From contig CAZENQ010000004.1 of the NCBI GenBank assembly GCA_964513655.1, forward strand, positions 1 through 64,000: 64,000 nt of DNA, given 5' to 3'. Source of the DNA: G020350405 sp964513655 (GTDB taxonomy: Bacteria; Planctomycetota; Phycisphaerae; Sedimentisphaerales; Anaerobacaceae). A program made the position numbers and the translations under genes. The notes under the pieces are model-generated. The model ran no database searches, was not told the DNA's origin, and was given only the letters and a program-made list of their open reading frames with translations. The stretch's first letter is position 1. The number at the start of each line of letters is the position of its first letter. Shown piece after piece: positions 51,562 to 61,652 of this stretch.

Positions 51562-53148
51562 TTACCATACAGTTTGTTGCTGCTTTTCCGAAGATATGCC
51601 ACCACGTATGTAATGCAATAAACTGACAAATTGCTTCAGGGGAGATAACTCTCGGTATAAGACAGTAATTAAAGTTACATACGTCACCAATAAAAGCAAT
51701 AAACCCACTCCAATTCGTGCCAGATAATGGCTTATTCCGATGACATCCATTATATACCTGCATATCATCCCAGCACATATCGACGAAAGTAAAAATCTCC
51801 AAATGGCAGAAAAAATTAAGCCCAGCTTCAGGCCGATAGGCTTGCCGGCATACCATAGGCACGGGCCCACAATCAGATACATCACTGCCGTGTAGCAGCT
51901 CGCTACTGCCAGCGCACCAAACGGGACACCTACGAAAAACGAGGCAATTATTGCTGCAGAGCCTACTAGCCCCCATCGAAATGCCCGGTCAGTGCGACCA
52001 ATAGAAACATGAAGCCACCCCTGAGTATTGTATATTGGTTGGATAAGCGCTGATATCCCCAGAACCGCAAAAATTCTGCTTGCCCCAATCCATTGCTCGC
52101 CTAAAACCAGCCTGATTATTTCCTCCGACATCACCACCATAAATATCACACCGGGCATCGTGATAAAAGCGATAAACGAGATAGCCTTGAGATAATATCT
52201 GCGAAATCGCTCCGGGTCGCTTTGCAATCGGCTCAATGTCGGAATGGCCACTGTCGCCATCGGAGCGCTTACTTGTATGATCGGCAGCATCATCAACTGG
52301 TAGGCCCTGCTGTACAGGCCCAACTGTCCCGGTCCCCAGTACCTTCCAATTAGAACTTTGTCGAGGCCTCGCGCAAAGTAGTTGACAACATTGAAGCCGG
52401 TAAGATTCCCACCAAAAGCAAGCATAGAGCCTACGCCTTGGAACCTTATGGGCAAGCTGGGACGCCAGGGACACAGAACCCAAACTATCAGCATAATAAA
52501 CAAGCCTTTCGTCAGCTCCATGTAAACTAATGCCCAAACCCCAGCTCCCATCCAGGCCGTGCCGATGCCCGCCGCAACACTTAAACCCAACGCCGTGATA
52601 TTCAAACCAGCCAGAGTACCAAATCGCATCTGGCGCTTAAGCAGTGCCATTAGCTGCATTGCCAGCCCACTGAAAACAAATCCTACGGACAGAGCCACGA
52701 CCAGCCATAGCAATTCTGGTTCGCCATAGAACCACATAAGTACGGGGGCCAGAGCGATGACTATTATCATGACAAACAAGCTTAGACCCAAGTTGATCCA
52801 AAAAAGAGCGTTGATTTGCTCATGAGTAATTCTCTCCCGATGAATAGTGGCCATGGAAAGTCCCAGGTCTTGAAATATCCACATAAAGCCGGTAACGACC
52901 ATGATCATGGCAAACAAGCCGTAATCCTGTGGCGTCAGCAGTCTGGCCAGCACAGCGGTGGATCCCAATTGGATCACCTTTATAACAAACTGTCCCGCTA
53001 TGGTAACTAAGCCACCCCTTACAGCACGCCCCTTCAGGTCTGACCTGATATTGGATGTATCGAAAAGGTCGTCACTATCTGTTTTTTCTTGGGATTTTCC
53101 CAAATAGGCTCCTAACAAACTTCGTCCCTGCCAATTACATGAAAACAA
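51562..53148 (-). CDS. Polysaccharide flippase, Wzx/MATE-like
   Basis: 528 residues; TTG start with GAGGAAAGAG about 10 nt upstream, as no ATG lies before the first conserved segment. The protein begins with a 40-residue polar cytoplasmic part, then GGLVTIAGQFVIKVIQLGST and LARLLTPQDYGLFAMIMVVT, the hallmark of the Polysacc_synt family. About 12-14 hydrophobic helices follow. It flips the undecaprenyl-linked repeat unit across the inner membrane for polymerisation by the Wzy-like protein. Related flippases (WzxC/AmsL type) transport large or decorated units. The nearest neighbours are a methyltransferase gene downstream and the DUF2334 gene upstream. Confidence 0.9.
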   Translation of the reverse strand: MFSCNWQGRSLLGAYLGKSQEKTDSDDLFDTSNIRSDLKGRAVRGGLVTIAGQFVIKVIQLGSTAVLARLLTPQDYGLFAMIMVVTGFMWIFQDLGLSMATIHRERITHEQINALFWINLGLSLFVMIIVIALAPVLMWFYGEPELLWLVVALSVGFVFSGLAMQLMALLKRQMRFGTLAGLNITALGLSVAAGIGTAWMGAGVWALVYMELTKGLFIMLIVWVLCPWRPSLPIRFQGVGSMLAFGGNLTGFNVVNYFARGLDKVLIGRYWGPGQLGLYSRAYQLMMLPIIQVSAPMATVAIPTLSRLQSDPERFRRYYLKAISFIAFITMPGVIFMVVMSEEIIRLVLGEQWIGASRIFAVLGISALIQPIYNTQGWLHVSIGRTDRAFRWGLVGSAAIIASFFVGVPFGALAVASCYTAVMYLIVGPCLWYAGKPIGLKLGLIFSAIWRFLLSSICAGMICRYIMDVIGISHYLARIGVGLLLLLVTYVTLITVLYRELSPLKQFVSLLHYIRGGISSEKQQQTVW

Positions 53149-53193
53149 AATCTGTAATCTCTTTCCTCGAGGTGGTAATAGAAAAGTGGAATT

Positions 53194-54492
53194 TCAGATG
53201 GCCAGTTTAGTCCACCGTATCGTGTTTCTTGCGGTTTGTACTAACAGAGTTAATACAAAACTTCCCATTAAAAATGCAGGGATCGCACTTATTGCAGTAA
53301 TATGATACCCTTTATGAATCACTTGAATTTCTTTTAGCACGGATAAGAAAAATAATAAACTCGCAATTATATCAATCCAAAAACGCCATCTTGTAGTCAG
53401 TATCAAGCTGAGCAAATATCGAATACAAAGTCCAATCATAAACAACCCAATTGCTAATCCTGCTGCTGCTGCTCTCCAATGTAATAAAGACTTCGAGTAT
53501 TCATCCAATGAAAGATAAAATTCATGATTTTGCTCGCCTGGCCATAAATGTTTCGGCAACAGTTTTTTCCAGAAATAGCGATGCCCGTACAATTTATTCG
53601 CCCTGTGATATCGCTCAATAGTCAAGTCGCTGCATTTCTGAGCTAGACGTTGCAAGGTTACCACCTTAATATTTGGCATCACCGACAACTTATCTAAGAG
53701 CCTATCGAATCTGACAATCCCAAAAAAATAATCTTCGCGCCCAGCCAGTTTAATAATATCTTCCGGGTGATATAAAACTACCATTACGCCTTTCTCCGGT
53801 AAACTTCCCTCATTCACAACTGTTTCCAATTTCTGGAGTCTTGTCGTGCAGGGTATTACCGTCAATCCTTTCGCTGATTTGTAATAGAAAAAGCGGTCAG
53901 CGGATAATATCGTAAAGCCGGTCTGCTTCAAAATTGTGGCGGTATTATCATCCCAGCTATTGTAAGGAGGCACAAATGTTGTAATATTTACTAAATCGCA
54001 GGAGCTGCATAAAATCTCTTTGCCTGATGTTATGTCTCTAAGTTGAGATTTATAACCGCGTTCTCGAAATTCTCCTCTTATATGCCCTTGGGGGGCATGA
54101 TTAGTATGGGAAAAGCCATGCTGAGCAACGTCAATTCTACCAGCCGTAATCCCCTGTTTGATAAGCTCTATCTTTTCAGGATCTTCAGTAAACGAAGTTC
54201 CATTTGCTTTAGGAATTATTGCAATTACGTAGGACATATCGTATTTTTCGAATAGTGAGTCAATTTTCTGCTCAGCCTGCCATATCTGCCGCCGCAATGC
54301 GTCTGTCTGCCGCACACCCGGTTGATCCGCAGAAAAATCATCGTAGCGGAACACGATATATGTGGAGCCGACTGCGGATGGTGATATTAGCAAGATGGCA
54401 AAGACCAAAAGTGCCGGTAATAGTCTTTTTGAGTTGGTCATAAGCTTGGGCCAGACACACTCCGTCCCCGTCGGTTGCATTGAAGGAATCAA
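53194..54492 (-). CDS. DUF2334/polysaccharide-deacetylase-like membrane protein
   Basis: About 432 residues. A TTG at 54492 is chosen because AAAGGAAG lies 5 nt upstream; a GTG at 54513 and an ATG at 54441, directly before the signal peptide, are alternatives. Signal segment (LLPALLVFAILLISPSAVGS), then a catalytic-domain-like part with deacetylase-type motifs: VFRYDDFSADQPG, DVAQHGFSHTNH with possible zinc His residues, TTFVPPYNSWDDNT and VVLYHPEDI. The C-terminal third has three or four membrane helices (AAAGLAIGLFMIGLCIRYLL). It could deacetylate the polymer in the periplasm. The gene is second in the cluster, between epsI and the flippase. Confidence 0.8.
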   Translation of the reverse strand: MIPSMQPTGTECVWPKLMTNSKRLLPALLVFAILLISPSAVGSTYIVFRYDDFSADQPGVRQTDALRRQIWQAEQKIDSLFEKYDMSYVIAIIPKANGTSFTEDPEKIELIKQGITAGRIDVAQHGFSHTNHAPQGHIRGEFRERGYKSQLRDITSGKEILCSSCDLVNITTFVPPYNSWDDNTATILKQTGFTILSADRFFYYKSAKGLTVIPCTTRLQKLETVVNEGSLPEKGVMVVLYHPEDIIKLAGREDYFFGIVRFDRLLDKLSVMPNIKVVTLQRLAQKCSDLTIERYHRANKLYGHRYFWKKLLPKHLWPGEQNHEFYLSLDEYSKSLLHWRAAAAGLAIGLFMIGLCIRYLLSLILTTRWRFWIDIIASLLFFLSVLKEIQVIHKGYHITAISAIPAFLMGSFVLTLLVQTARNTIRWTKLAI

Positions 54493-54540
54493 CGTAACTT
54501 CCTTTAATAGCACTACTTATGGCACTATTCCGGTGCCAGT

Positions 54541-55278
54541 TTACTTCAGAATATTGCTTGCTGCGTTGATATATTCCGTTGCTCTAACTTTGTCATTCTT
54601 GTCGGGGAAAAAGTCCAGTATCAAATCCGCCATATCCTCAGCTGCTGTTCGAATCGAGTTTTCCAGTACCGAGCTTATCTGTACCTGTGCGACATAACGG
54701 GCAGGGTCACCCGCAATGTTCGGGGTTCGCCATCCGGTGCCGGCAAAAAGTCCTTCATCATCTGTGAACCGGCCGTTCACGATGTAAAAATTCAAGACTA
54801 CAATCTCATCATTTTGAGGGGCAGGCTTGTGAAAACGGTGAACCAAACAGGGAATCGTTCTGTCCGCTGACGAGATAAACTGTGACCGCTCCGTACTGTC
54901 GTGGATCCAGCCGCCGGCAACATAGCAGACCTGAGGCCGATGCCCCAGCATCGTTCGAGGCCGAGCAGAATAAGCCACATACACGTTTGCCCACTGGTTG
55001 GTTGCATTATCTATATAGAGCCGATTTAGGAAGTCGTCAGTGTCTGCGACACGTTCAACAGTTTCGGTAACGGGCATGTCCTTACCGGTCCAACCGTTAA
55101 TTGTTAAGGGAAATGCCTTCAAGGGCACAGGCAGGGCGATAGGGCTCTCGACGATAGCTCTCATACGAGATGCTGTAACACGATAGACCACTCCTGCCAT
55201 CAATAGGACAGTGACTGCCAAAACCCAATTTGGTCTGCATAAAGCCTTGTTTGAGACTGCTTTTCTGAACAAGTACAT
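54541..55278 (-). CDS. epsI: Exosortase-associated EpsI family protein (DUF3485)
   Basis: 245 residues. One N-terminal membrane helix (WVLAVTVLLMAGVVYRV) and a periplasmic EpsI domain: PVPLKAFPLTINGWTGKDMP, the conserved GHRPQVCYVAGGW with Cys and His, and NFYIVNGRFTDDEG. EpsI proteins occur fused to or next to exosortases and are thought to assist the exosortase or the export of the polymer. Here the gene is the first of the minus-strand cluster and lies 20 kb from the exosortase fusion gene, an unusual separation. It borders the large control region at 55279-55946. The start ATG has no strong ribosome site. Confidence 0.88.
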   Translation of the reverse strand: MYLFRKAVSNKALCRPNWVLAVTVLLMAGVVYRVTASRMRAIVESPIALPVPLKAFPLTINGWTGKDMPVTETVERVADTDDFLNRLYIDNATNQWANVYVAYSARPRTMLGHRPQVCYVAGGWIHDSTERSQFISSADRTIPCLVHRFHKPAPQNDEIVVLNFYIVNGRFTDDEGLFAGTGWRTPNIAGDPARYVAQVQISSVLENSIRTAAEDMADLILDFFPDKNDKVRATEYINAASNILK

Positions 55279-55317
55279 CTATAGTTACCATGCAAACAAT
55301 ACAGACTTAAAAATATA

Positions 55318-55344
55318 GTCCTATAAAAGGGGCTAATATAGGAC
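55318..55344. promoter_or_regulatory. Inverted repeat upstream of epsI
   Basis: GTCCTATA (55318-55325) and TATAGGAC (55337-55344) are perfect complements separated by 11 nt, centred about 53 nt upstream of the epsI start. It could be an operator, for instance for the cluster's LuxR-type regulator, or a hairpin in the transcript leader. Confidence 0.4.
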
Positions 55345-55880
55345 ACTCTAAGATGGTTAGCCCGAAGGTGGTATATTCAAGTCCAAAAAAAAACTGTTCA
55401 TCTCTCCTGAGCCGGAACCCCTGCTAATAGCACCATCCTTGAATAGATAGAGGAATCCGCCTCACCAAAATCTCAGTTGCTCCGAACCTCCCTGTCAAGA
55501 AGCGAAACTTTACCGTGAAAAACGCATTATACCTGCCCAGGTTGCTCCTCGCAAGAACTTTTTTTATTTTTTTTGAACCAAATCTGGCCAGGAGAAGTAA
55601 ACAGGCAGAGCACCGAAAAAATACCGTAAACAATGATGGCATATGCCGCAAAACCGGCCTTTCGTCCGATAAAAAGCCTACGCTGCTTTTAATCTTGCAG
55701 TTTAACGCGGGTGATGGTAAAATTTGGTTTAATAATGATGAAAACGGATTTTCGCTCTTTCTTATAAAAAAAAGGATTTGCAAGCCTCTGAAACATACAA
55801 CTCTAATGGCTCCTCTTTTTTTCGGCAGCAAGGCGCTGCAGCAAGCTTTTTGCACGTGCTTGCTATAAGCGTGCGCGGGT

Positions 55881-55909
55881 TTGTCTATGCCTGATTTATT
55901 TTGTACTAT
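55881..55909 (+). promoter_or_regulatory. Possible promoter of the giant surface protein gene
   Basis: TTGTCT (55881-55886) and TACTAT (55904-55909) with a 17-nt spacer; each box matches the sigma70 consensus at four of six positions. It lies just downstream of the 7-bp inverted repeat at 55840-55864. Confidence 0.4.
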
Positions 55910-56000
55910 TTAATTTGGATTTGCAGAAGATTGGGGGGGCGAATCTGTGTTTATCAAAAAAATAACAAATGTCCGATATATATCACAAGGAAGTGATAAT

Positions 56001-59000
56001 GTGTGCCGGCTAAAATTGTTTATATTATTCTTACTATTTGCCGTTAGTGCAGTTCTGCCGAACGCGAGCCTAGCAGCAACTTATTATGTGGATGCCGATA
56101 GTGGTAACGATAACAATCTTGGAAGCAGTGCACAGCCATGGAAAACTATTCAAAGAGCGCTGCCCAACTATAATGGTAATCCTCAGGTAACAGCCGGTGA
56201 TACAGTAAAGATTGCTGCACGTTCCGGCGGCGGCGATTATGGGCACATTACTTACACGGAGAATGGAGATACAGGCCGCAGTAATTGGATTATGTATGAG
56301 GCTCAAGACCCGGCGAATAAGCCCGTCATCAAGACACTTTCCATCCTTGCCACAACTAATGCTTATATGAAGTGGAAGAATATTCGCTTTGAAAACACCG
56401 ACAGTGCCTACACCATAAATTTGCAGGGGTCGTATGGTGCCGGGTTGTTACCTGTTAATGCTACTACTCATGTACAAATACTAAATTGTTACATAGACCA
56501 TACAGACCAAGGCGGTGATGCTGCCTTCATAATAAGATGGGCCAGTGATATAGTGGTGGACAACTGCGAGGGGCAAGGAGGCGACCCACAATTTCAAATT
56601 GATTTGCACGCGGACGGCATAACCGTATCTAATTCTAATTGCCACCATTCTTTTGGAGATATTTTCGATATTGCCACGTCAAATGACATCACTCTTGAGA
56701 ATAACGAAATTCATCACGTTGACCCCAATCAAATTAAACCAGGTGGTCACTGGGATGCAATATCTATCGCAGACAGCACTGATGTCATAGTCAGGGCCAA
56801 TGTGCTGCATGATATTGGTTATTCTCAAACTTTATACACCATCAATGATTACGGTACTGATTGCCAAAATATTACCTTCGAGAATAATCTTGTGTATACT
56901 GAAGCTGCCGCTGCATTGGTGAAGTTTTATGATACTAACGGCCTTGTTTTCCGAAACAACACTATTATAGCTCTTAATGGGACAGGTACCGGCGCATTTG
57001 ACTCTACTTGTTCTAACGTCACTATGTACAATAATATTATCATAGGGCCGACATTCACTGTCTCTGCTAACAATGTCGATAGAGACTATAATATCATAGA
57101 GAATTTTAGCGGGACTATGGGGGCACACGGGTATGAACTAAGCGCCAATGGTAAGGACATTAGCGATGTGGAATTTGTTGATTATATAAATGACAACTAT
57201 CAACTCACCGAAAACTCCATAGCCCGGGATTTTGGCGACCCAACCCATGCCACTACAACCGATATTATTGGGAATCTACGAGACGCAAAACCTGATACCG
57301 GCTGCTATGAATACATACCGCCGGGCCCACCCGATACTACGCCTCCATCTGTCCCGCAGAACCTCAGCGCTACCGCTGTAGGTGAATCCCAGATAGATTT
57401 GTCCTGGGACGCATCTAACGACCCTGAATCGGGCATAAATCATTACAATATCTACAGAGATGGAAATAATATTGGCCAGGCGACTACCACTTCTTATTCG
57501 GACACTGGCCTTGAAAGTGTGACTACCTATTCCTATAAGGTTTCAGCCGTGAATGGACAAGGATTAGAATCAGGACGAAGCAATACTGCCCAAGCTACGA
57601 CCTTCTCGGATACTACTGCCCCATCTATTGTATCAGTCAACGCCTATGTGACCTTAGTTGAAATTACTTTCAGTGAGTCATTAGATACGATATCAGCAGA
57701 ACAGATAAATAATTACAGTATTAATAACGGTATATACATAACAGCAGCTTCTCTTGATACTGATACGGTTACCTTAACAACCTCTGCCCATACAGAAGGC
57801 AGCTATACATTAACAGTTACAAATGTGCTGGATACCTCAGGTAACGCCATTACACAAACAACCGAAGACTATATCTACGAAGAAGGCCTAGCGGGACACT
57901 GGAAATTTGATGATGGAAGTGGCGGCACCGCTGTAGATTCTTCAGGCAAGGGCAATACGGCAACATTAATTAACGGGGCGGAATGGACTGACAAAGGTGA
58001 AGTAACTTTTGATGGGGTTGACGACGCCGTTGAGATACCCACAGCAAATTGGAGTGCAAACGCCGGGACTATTGCCTTGTGGGCTCGTGCAGAGGATTTT
58101 TCCGGTACTCGATACCTTTTCGGCCACACTATAGGCTCTTGGAGCAACAGAATACAGCTATATGTCAACGAGGGAAACCTTGGCCTAGGACTTGGTGATT
58201 CACATACCAAGCATGCAAATATTCAAACCCTAAATGTTAATACTTGGTATCACATCACGCTAACATGGGACGGAACAAACTATGTTGTATACATCAATGG
58301 AGTTGCACGAGCAAATGGTCCATACACCGGTTTAACGGCTTTGAGCACGTTGGCCGATATTGGAAATAATGGAAATACTTCCTACCGGGACGAAGCTTTT
58401 AATGGCATTATCGATGAGGTCCGTGTTTATGACCGAGCGTTAACTGTAGATGAACTTTCAGATATAGCTCTTGTTTTTCTGCCCATTGGCAACAAAAGCA
58501 TCAACGAGGGTTCAACTTTGACATTTGAAGTAAGAACCAGAGACCCTAATGTCACGGTTGATATAAACGACCATAATTTGCCAAGTGAGCCGAATTTTTT
58601 TTTCAATGGGGGGAGTTGGAACTTTAATTGGGCGGCCGAAGACGGTGATGACGGCACCTACGAAGCCAATTTCGTAGCACCGCATGGTCAGTTCGTAGAT
58701 CATGAAACGATAACCATAACGGTTAATGATGTTAACGATGTCAATCCTAATAGTCCTCCTGTGGCTGACGCCGGACCTGACCAAACCGTAACCGACACTG
58801 ACGGAGATCGCAGCGAACAGGTTACTTTGGACGGCTCAGCCTCTACAGATCCAGATGGGACAATAGTAAGTTGGGTTTGGTCCGATGACCTTGGGGATAC
58901 AATTCCTAACGGTGAGAATGTTACAGCTACGCTAAGGATTGGCACACATACCATTACACTTACAGTCACCGACGATGGGGGCTTATCATCGAATCCCCCC

Positions 59001-61652
59001 GACACGGTGACCATCACAGTAAAAAAAGAAAACAGCCCCCCCACGCTAGAGGCAATAAGCCACAAGGTGGTAAACGAAAATAGTCTACTTAGCTTTTCGA
59101 TAAGCGCTACTGATCCTGATGGTGATGTAATCACATACTCATGTCCAAATCTGCCTGCTGGTGCAGCATTCAGTATTGACACTTTTACCTGGACACCAAC
59201 CTCTGGTCAGGCTGGCAGCTACGATGTGACCTTCATAGCATCCGATGGGCAGCTTGAGGATTCAGAAACCATAACAATTACAGTAAACGAACCTAACCTT
59301 TCGCTTTCAGACAATTTCGATGATAGAGACTATGCCGGCTGGTCGGTTGTAGATGAAGGCAGTTACGACGGACCTTCTTCCTGGTCGGCCTCTACAGGCG
59401 CCATGCTCCAAACCTCCAATATCTTTGAAAAACCCACGCTTGTTTCTGATATTACCAAGCTCGGCACATATGCGTTATATGCGGCAGGCAGAAACTGGAC
59501 CGATTATACAGTTAGCTTAACCATTCGCTCTGAAGATGATGATGCTATTGGATTGATGTTCCGCTATCAGGACAATGACAACTATTATCGCTTTTCCTGG
59601 GACAAGCAGCGCAGCTATCGCCGCCTTGTCAAAAAACAAAACGGTGTATTTACTCTGCTTGCCGAAGACTCAGTTCCTTACGTCACCGGACAGAGCTATC
59701 AGCTCGAGATTGTTGCTCAGGGCACGACACTGCAGGTGTCTATTGATAGCACACTTATTTTCTCGGTCACCGATAACAGCCTGGCATCAGGCAGTATAGC
59801 CCTGTACAGCTGGGGTAACCAAGGAGCCTACTTCGATAATGTCGTCGCTGAAGGAGACTCGGCTCCGACTCCGACACCAACACCGACTCAAACAACAGGC
59901 CTTATGGATAACTTCAATGATGGTGATTTTACCGGCTGGTCGGTTGTAGATGAAGGCAGTTACGACGGACCTTCTTCCTGGTCGGCCTCTACAGGCGCCA
60001 TGCTCCAAACCTCCAATATCTTTGAAAAACCCACGCTTGTTTCTGATATTACCAAGCTCGGCACATATGCGTTATATGCGGCAGGCAGAAACTGGACCGA
60101 TTATACAGTTAGCTTAACCATTCGCTCTGAAGATGATGATGCTATTGGATTGATGTTCCGCTATCAGGACAATGACAACTATTATCGCTTTTCCTGGGAC
60201 AAGCAGCGCAGCTATCGCCGCCTTGTCAAAAAACAAAACGGTGTATTTACTCTGCTTGCCGAAGACTCAGTTCCTTACGTCACCGGACAGAGCTATCAGC
60301 TCGAGATTGTTGCTCAGGGCACGACACTGCAGGTGTCTATTGATAGCACACTTATTTTCTCGGTCACCGATAACAGCCTGGTATCAGGCAGTATAGCCCT
60401 GTACAGCTGGGGTAATCAAGGAGCCTACTTCGATAATGTCGTCGTAGAGGGAGACTCGGCTCCGACTCCGACACCAACACCGACTCAAACAACGGGCCTT
60501 ATGGATAACTTCAATGATGGAGACTATGCCGGCTGGTCGGTTGTAGATGAAGGCAGTTACGACGGACCTTCTTCCTGGTCGGCCTCTACAGGCGCCATGC
60601 TCCAAACCTCCAATATCTTTGAAAAACCCACGCTTGTTTCTGATATTACCAAGCTCGGCACATATGCGTTATATGCGGCAGGCAGAAACTGGACCGATTA
60701 TACAGTTAGCTTAACCATTCGCTCTGAAGATGATGATGCTATTGGATTGATGTTCCGCTATCAGGACAATGACAACTATTATCGCTTTTCCTGGGACAAG
60801 CAGCGCAGCTATCGCCGCCTTGTCAAAAAACAAAACGGTGTATTTACTCTGCTTGCCGAAGACTCAGTTCCTTACGTCACCGGACAGAGCTATCAGCTCG
60901 AGATTGTTGCTCAGGGCACGACACTGCAGGTGTCTATTGATAGCACACTTATTTTCTCGGTCACCGATAACAGCCTGGCATCAGGCAGTATAGCCCTGTA
61001 CAGCTGGGGTAACCAAGGAGCCTACTTCGATAATGTCGTCGCTGAAGGAGACTCGGCTCCGACTCCGACACCAACACCGACTCAAACAACAGGCCTTATG
61101 GATAACTTCAATGATGGTGATTTTACCGGCTGGTCGGTTGTAGATGAAGGCAGTTACGACGGACCTTCTTCCTGGTCGGCCTCTACAGGCGCCATGCTCC
61201 AAACCTCCAATATCTTTGAAAAACCCACGCTTGTTTCTGATATTACCAAGCTCGGCACATATGCGTTATATGCGGCAGGCAGAAACTGGACCGATTATAC
61301 AGTTAGCTTAACCATTCGCTCTGAAGATGATGATGCTATTGGATTGATGTTCCGCTATCAGGACAATGACAACTATTATCGCTTTTCCTGGGACAAGCAG
61401 CGCAGCTATCGCCGCCTTGTCAAAAAACAAAACGGTGTATTTACTCTGCTTGCCGAAGACTCAGTTCCTTACGTCACCGGACAGAGCTATCAGCTCGAGA
61501 TTGTTGCTCAGGGCACGACACTGCAGGTGTCTATTGATAGCACACTTATTTTCTCGGTCACCGATAACAGCCTGGTATCAGGCAGTATAGCCCTGTACAG
61601 CTGGGGTAATCAAGGAGCCTACTTCGATAATGTCGTCGTAGAGGGTCTCTGA
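56001..61652 (+). CDS. Giant multi-domain surface protein with four near-identical C-terminal repeats
   Basis: About 1883 residues from the GTG at 56001, chosen because AAGGAAGTGA lies just upstream and the signal peptide (CRLKLFILFLLFAVSAVLP) then starts correctly. A GTG at 55947 is an alternative. Order by base position: beta-helix 56085-57320 (YYVDADSGNDNNLGSSAQPW), Fn3 57330-57610, SbsA-type Ig 57610-57880, LamG 57885-58480 (GHWKFDDGSGGTAVDSSGKG), Ig 58480-58740, PKD 58750-59030 (PVADAGPDQT, VTLDGSASTDPDG), cadherin-like 59030-59300. Then come four copies of a concanavalin-A-like domain (GWSVVDEGSYDGPSSW) joined by PTPTPTPTQTT linkers. No sorting signal or dockerin is seen. It is probably a large adhesin or glycan-binding matrix protein coregulated with the adjacent EPS cluster. 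Confidence 0.9.
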   Translation: MCRLKLFILFLLFAVSAVLPNASLAATYYVDADSGNDNNLGSSAQPWKTIQRALPNYNGNPQVTAGDTVKIAARSGGGDYGHITYTENGDTGRSNWIMYEAQDPANKPVIKTLSILATTNAYMKWKNIRFENTDSAYTINLQGSYGAGLLPVNATTHVQILNCYIDHTDQGGDAAFIIRWASDIVVDNCEGQGGDPQFQIDLHADGITVSNSNCHHSFGDIFDIATSNDITLENNEIHHVDPNQIKPGGHWDAISIADSTDVIVRANVLHDIGYSQTLYTINDYGTDCQNITFENNLVYTEAAAALVKFYDTNGLVFRNNTIIALNGTGTGAFDSTCSNVTMYNNIIIGPTFTVSANNVDRDYNIIENFSGTMGAHGYELSANGKDISDVEFVDYINDNYQLTENSIARDFGDPTHATTTDIIGNLRDAKPDTGCYEYIPPGPPDTTPPSVPQNLSATAVGESQIDLSWDASNDPESGINHYNIYRDGNNIGQATTTSYSDTGLESVTTYSYKVSAVNGQGLESGRSNTAQATTFSDTTAPSIVSVNAYVTLVEITFSESLDTISAEQINNYSINNGIYITAASLDTDTVTLTTSAHTEGSYTLTVTNVLDTSGNAITQTTEDYIYEEGLAGHWKFDDGSGGTAVDSSGKGNTATLINGAEWTDKGEVTFDGVDDAVEIPTANWSANAGTIALWARAEDFSGTRYLFGHTIGSWSNRIQLYVNEGNLGLGLGDSHTKHANIQTLNVNTWYHITLTWDGTNYVVYINGVARANGPYTGLTALSTLADIGNNGNTSYRDEAFNGIIDEVRVYDRALTVDELSDIALVFLPIGNKSINEGSTLTFEVRTRDPNVTVDINDHNLPSEPNFFFNGGSWNFNWAAEDGDDGTYEANFVAPHGQFVDHETITITVNDVNDVNPNSPPVADAGPDQTVTDTDGDRSEQVTLDGSASTDPDGTIVSWVWSDDLGDTIPNGENVTATLRIGTHTITLTVTDDGGLSSNPPDTVTITVKKENSPPTLEAISHKVVNENSLLSFSISATDPDGDVITYSCPNLPAGAAFSIDTFTWTPTSGQAGSYDVTFIASDGQLEDSETITITVNEPNLSLSDNFDDRDYAGWSVVDEGSYDGPSSWSASTGAMLQTSNIFEKPTLVSDITKLGTYALYAAGRNWTDYTVSLTIRSEDDDAIGLMFRYQDNDNYYRFSWDKQRSYRRLVKKQNGVFTLLAEDSVPYVTGQSYQLEIVAQGTTLQVSIDSTLIFSVTDNSLASGSIALYSWGNQGAYFDNVVAEGDSAPTPTPTPTQTTGLMDNFNDGDFTGWSVVDEGSYDGPSSWSASTGAMLQTSNIFEKPTLVSDITKLGTYALYAAGRNWTDYTVSLTIRSEDDDAIGLMFRYQDNDNYYRFSWDKQRSYRRLVKKQNGVFTLLAEDSVPYVTGQSYQLEIVAQGTTLQVSIDSTLIFSVTDNSLVSGSIALYSWGNQGAYFDNVVVEGDSAPTPTPTPTQTTGLMDNFNDGDYAGWSVVDEGSYDGPSSWSASTGAMLQTSNIFEKPTLVSDITKLGTYALYAAGRNWTDYTVSLTIRSEDDDAIGLMFRYQDNDNYYRFSWDKQRSYRRLVKKQNGVFTLLAEDSVPYVTGQSYQLEIVAQGTTLQVSIDSTLIFSVTDNSLASGSIALYSWGNQGAYFDNVVAEGDSAPTPTPTPTQTTGLMDNFNDGDFTGWSVVDEGSYDGPSSWSASTGAMLQTSNIFEKPTLVSDITKLGTYALYAAGRNWTDYTVSLTIRSEDDDAIGLMFRYQDNDNYYRFSWDKQRSYRRLVKKQNGVFTLLAEDSVPYVTGQSYQLEIVAQGTTLQVSIDSTLIFSVTDNSLVSGSIALYSWGNQGAYFDNVVVEGL
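59310..61652 (+). repeat. Four tandem 597-bp repeats in ABAB arrangement
   Basis: Units start at 59310, 59907, 60504 and 61101; the last is cut by the stop codon. Units 1 and 3 share YAGW at the start and LASGS...VVAEGD at the end, while 2 and 4 share FTGW and LVSGS...VVVEG. This implies that a dimer was duplicated after the first doubling. Within the core the units are nearly identical at DNA level. Confidence 0.95.

Larger units (their letters stand above)
55279..55946. other. Divergent control region between the EPS cluster and the giant surface protein
   Basis: 668 bases with no convincing gene. Frames at 55424-55855 (minus) and 55515-55868 (plus) lie over each other, lack ribosome sites and have odd composition. 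The region is AT-rich with long T and A runs (55559-55575, 55384-55392). It holds a perfect 8-bp inverted repeat (55318-55325 and 55337-55344) near epsI and a 7-bp inverted repeat (55840-55846 and 55858-55864) near the other gene, both with 11-nt spacers. No good sigma54 site was found. Confidence 0.5.

Noticed and set aside
55424..55868. Overlapping frames of 143 and 117 codons in the divergent control region
   Set aside because: They lie on opposite strands over each other, have no ribosome sites and low-complexity composition.
59575..61590. Repeated 73-74-codon frames in the repeat array
   Set aside because: Identical shadow frames produced by the 597-bp repeats.
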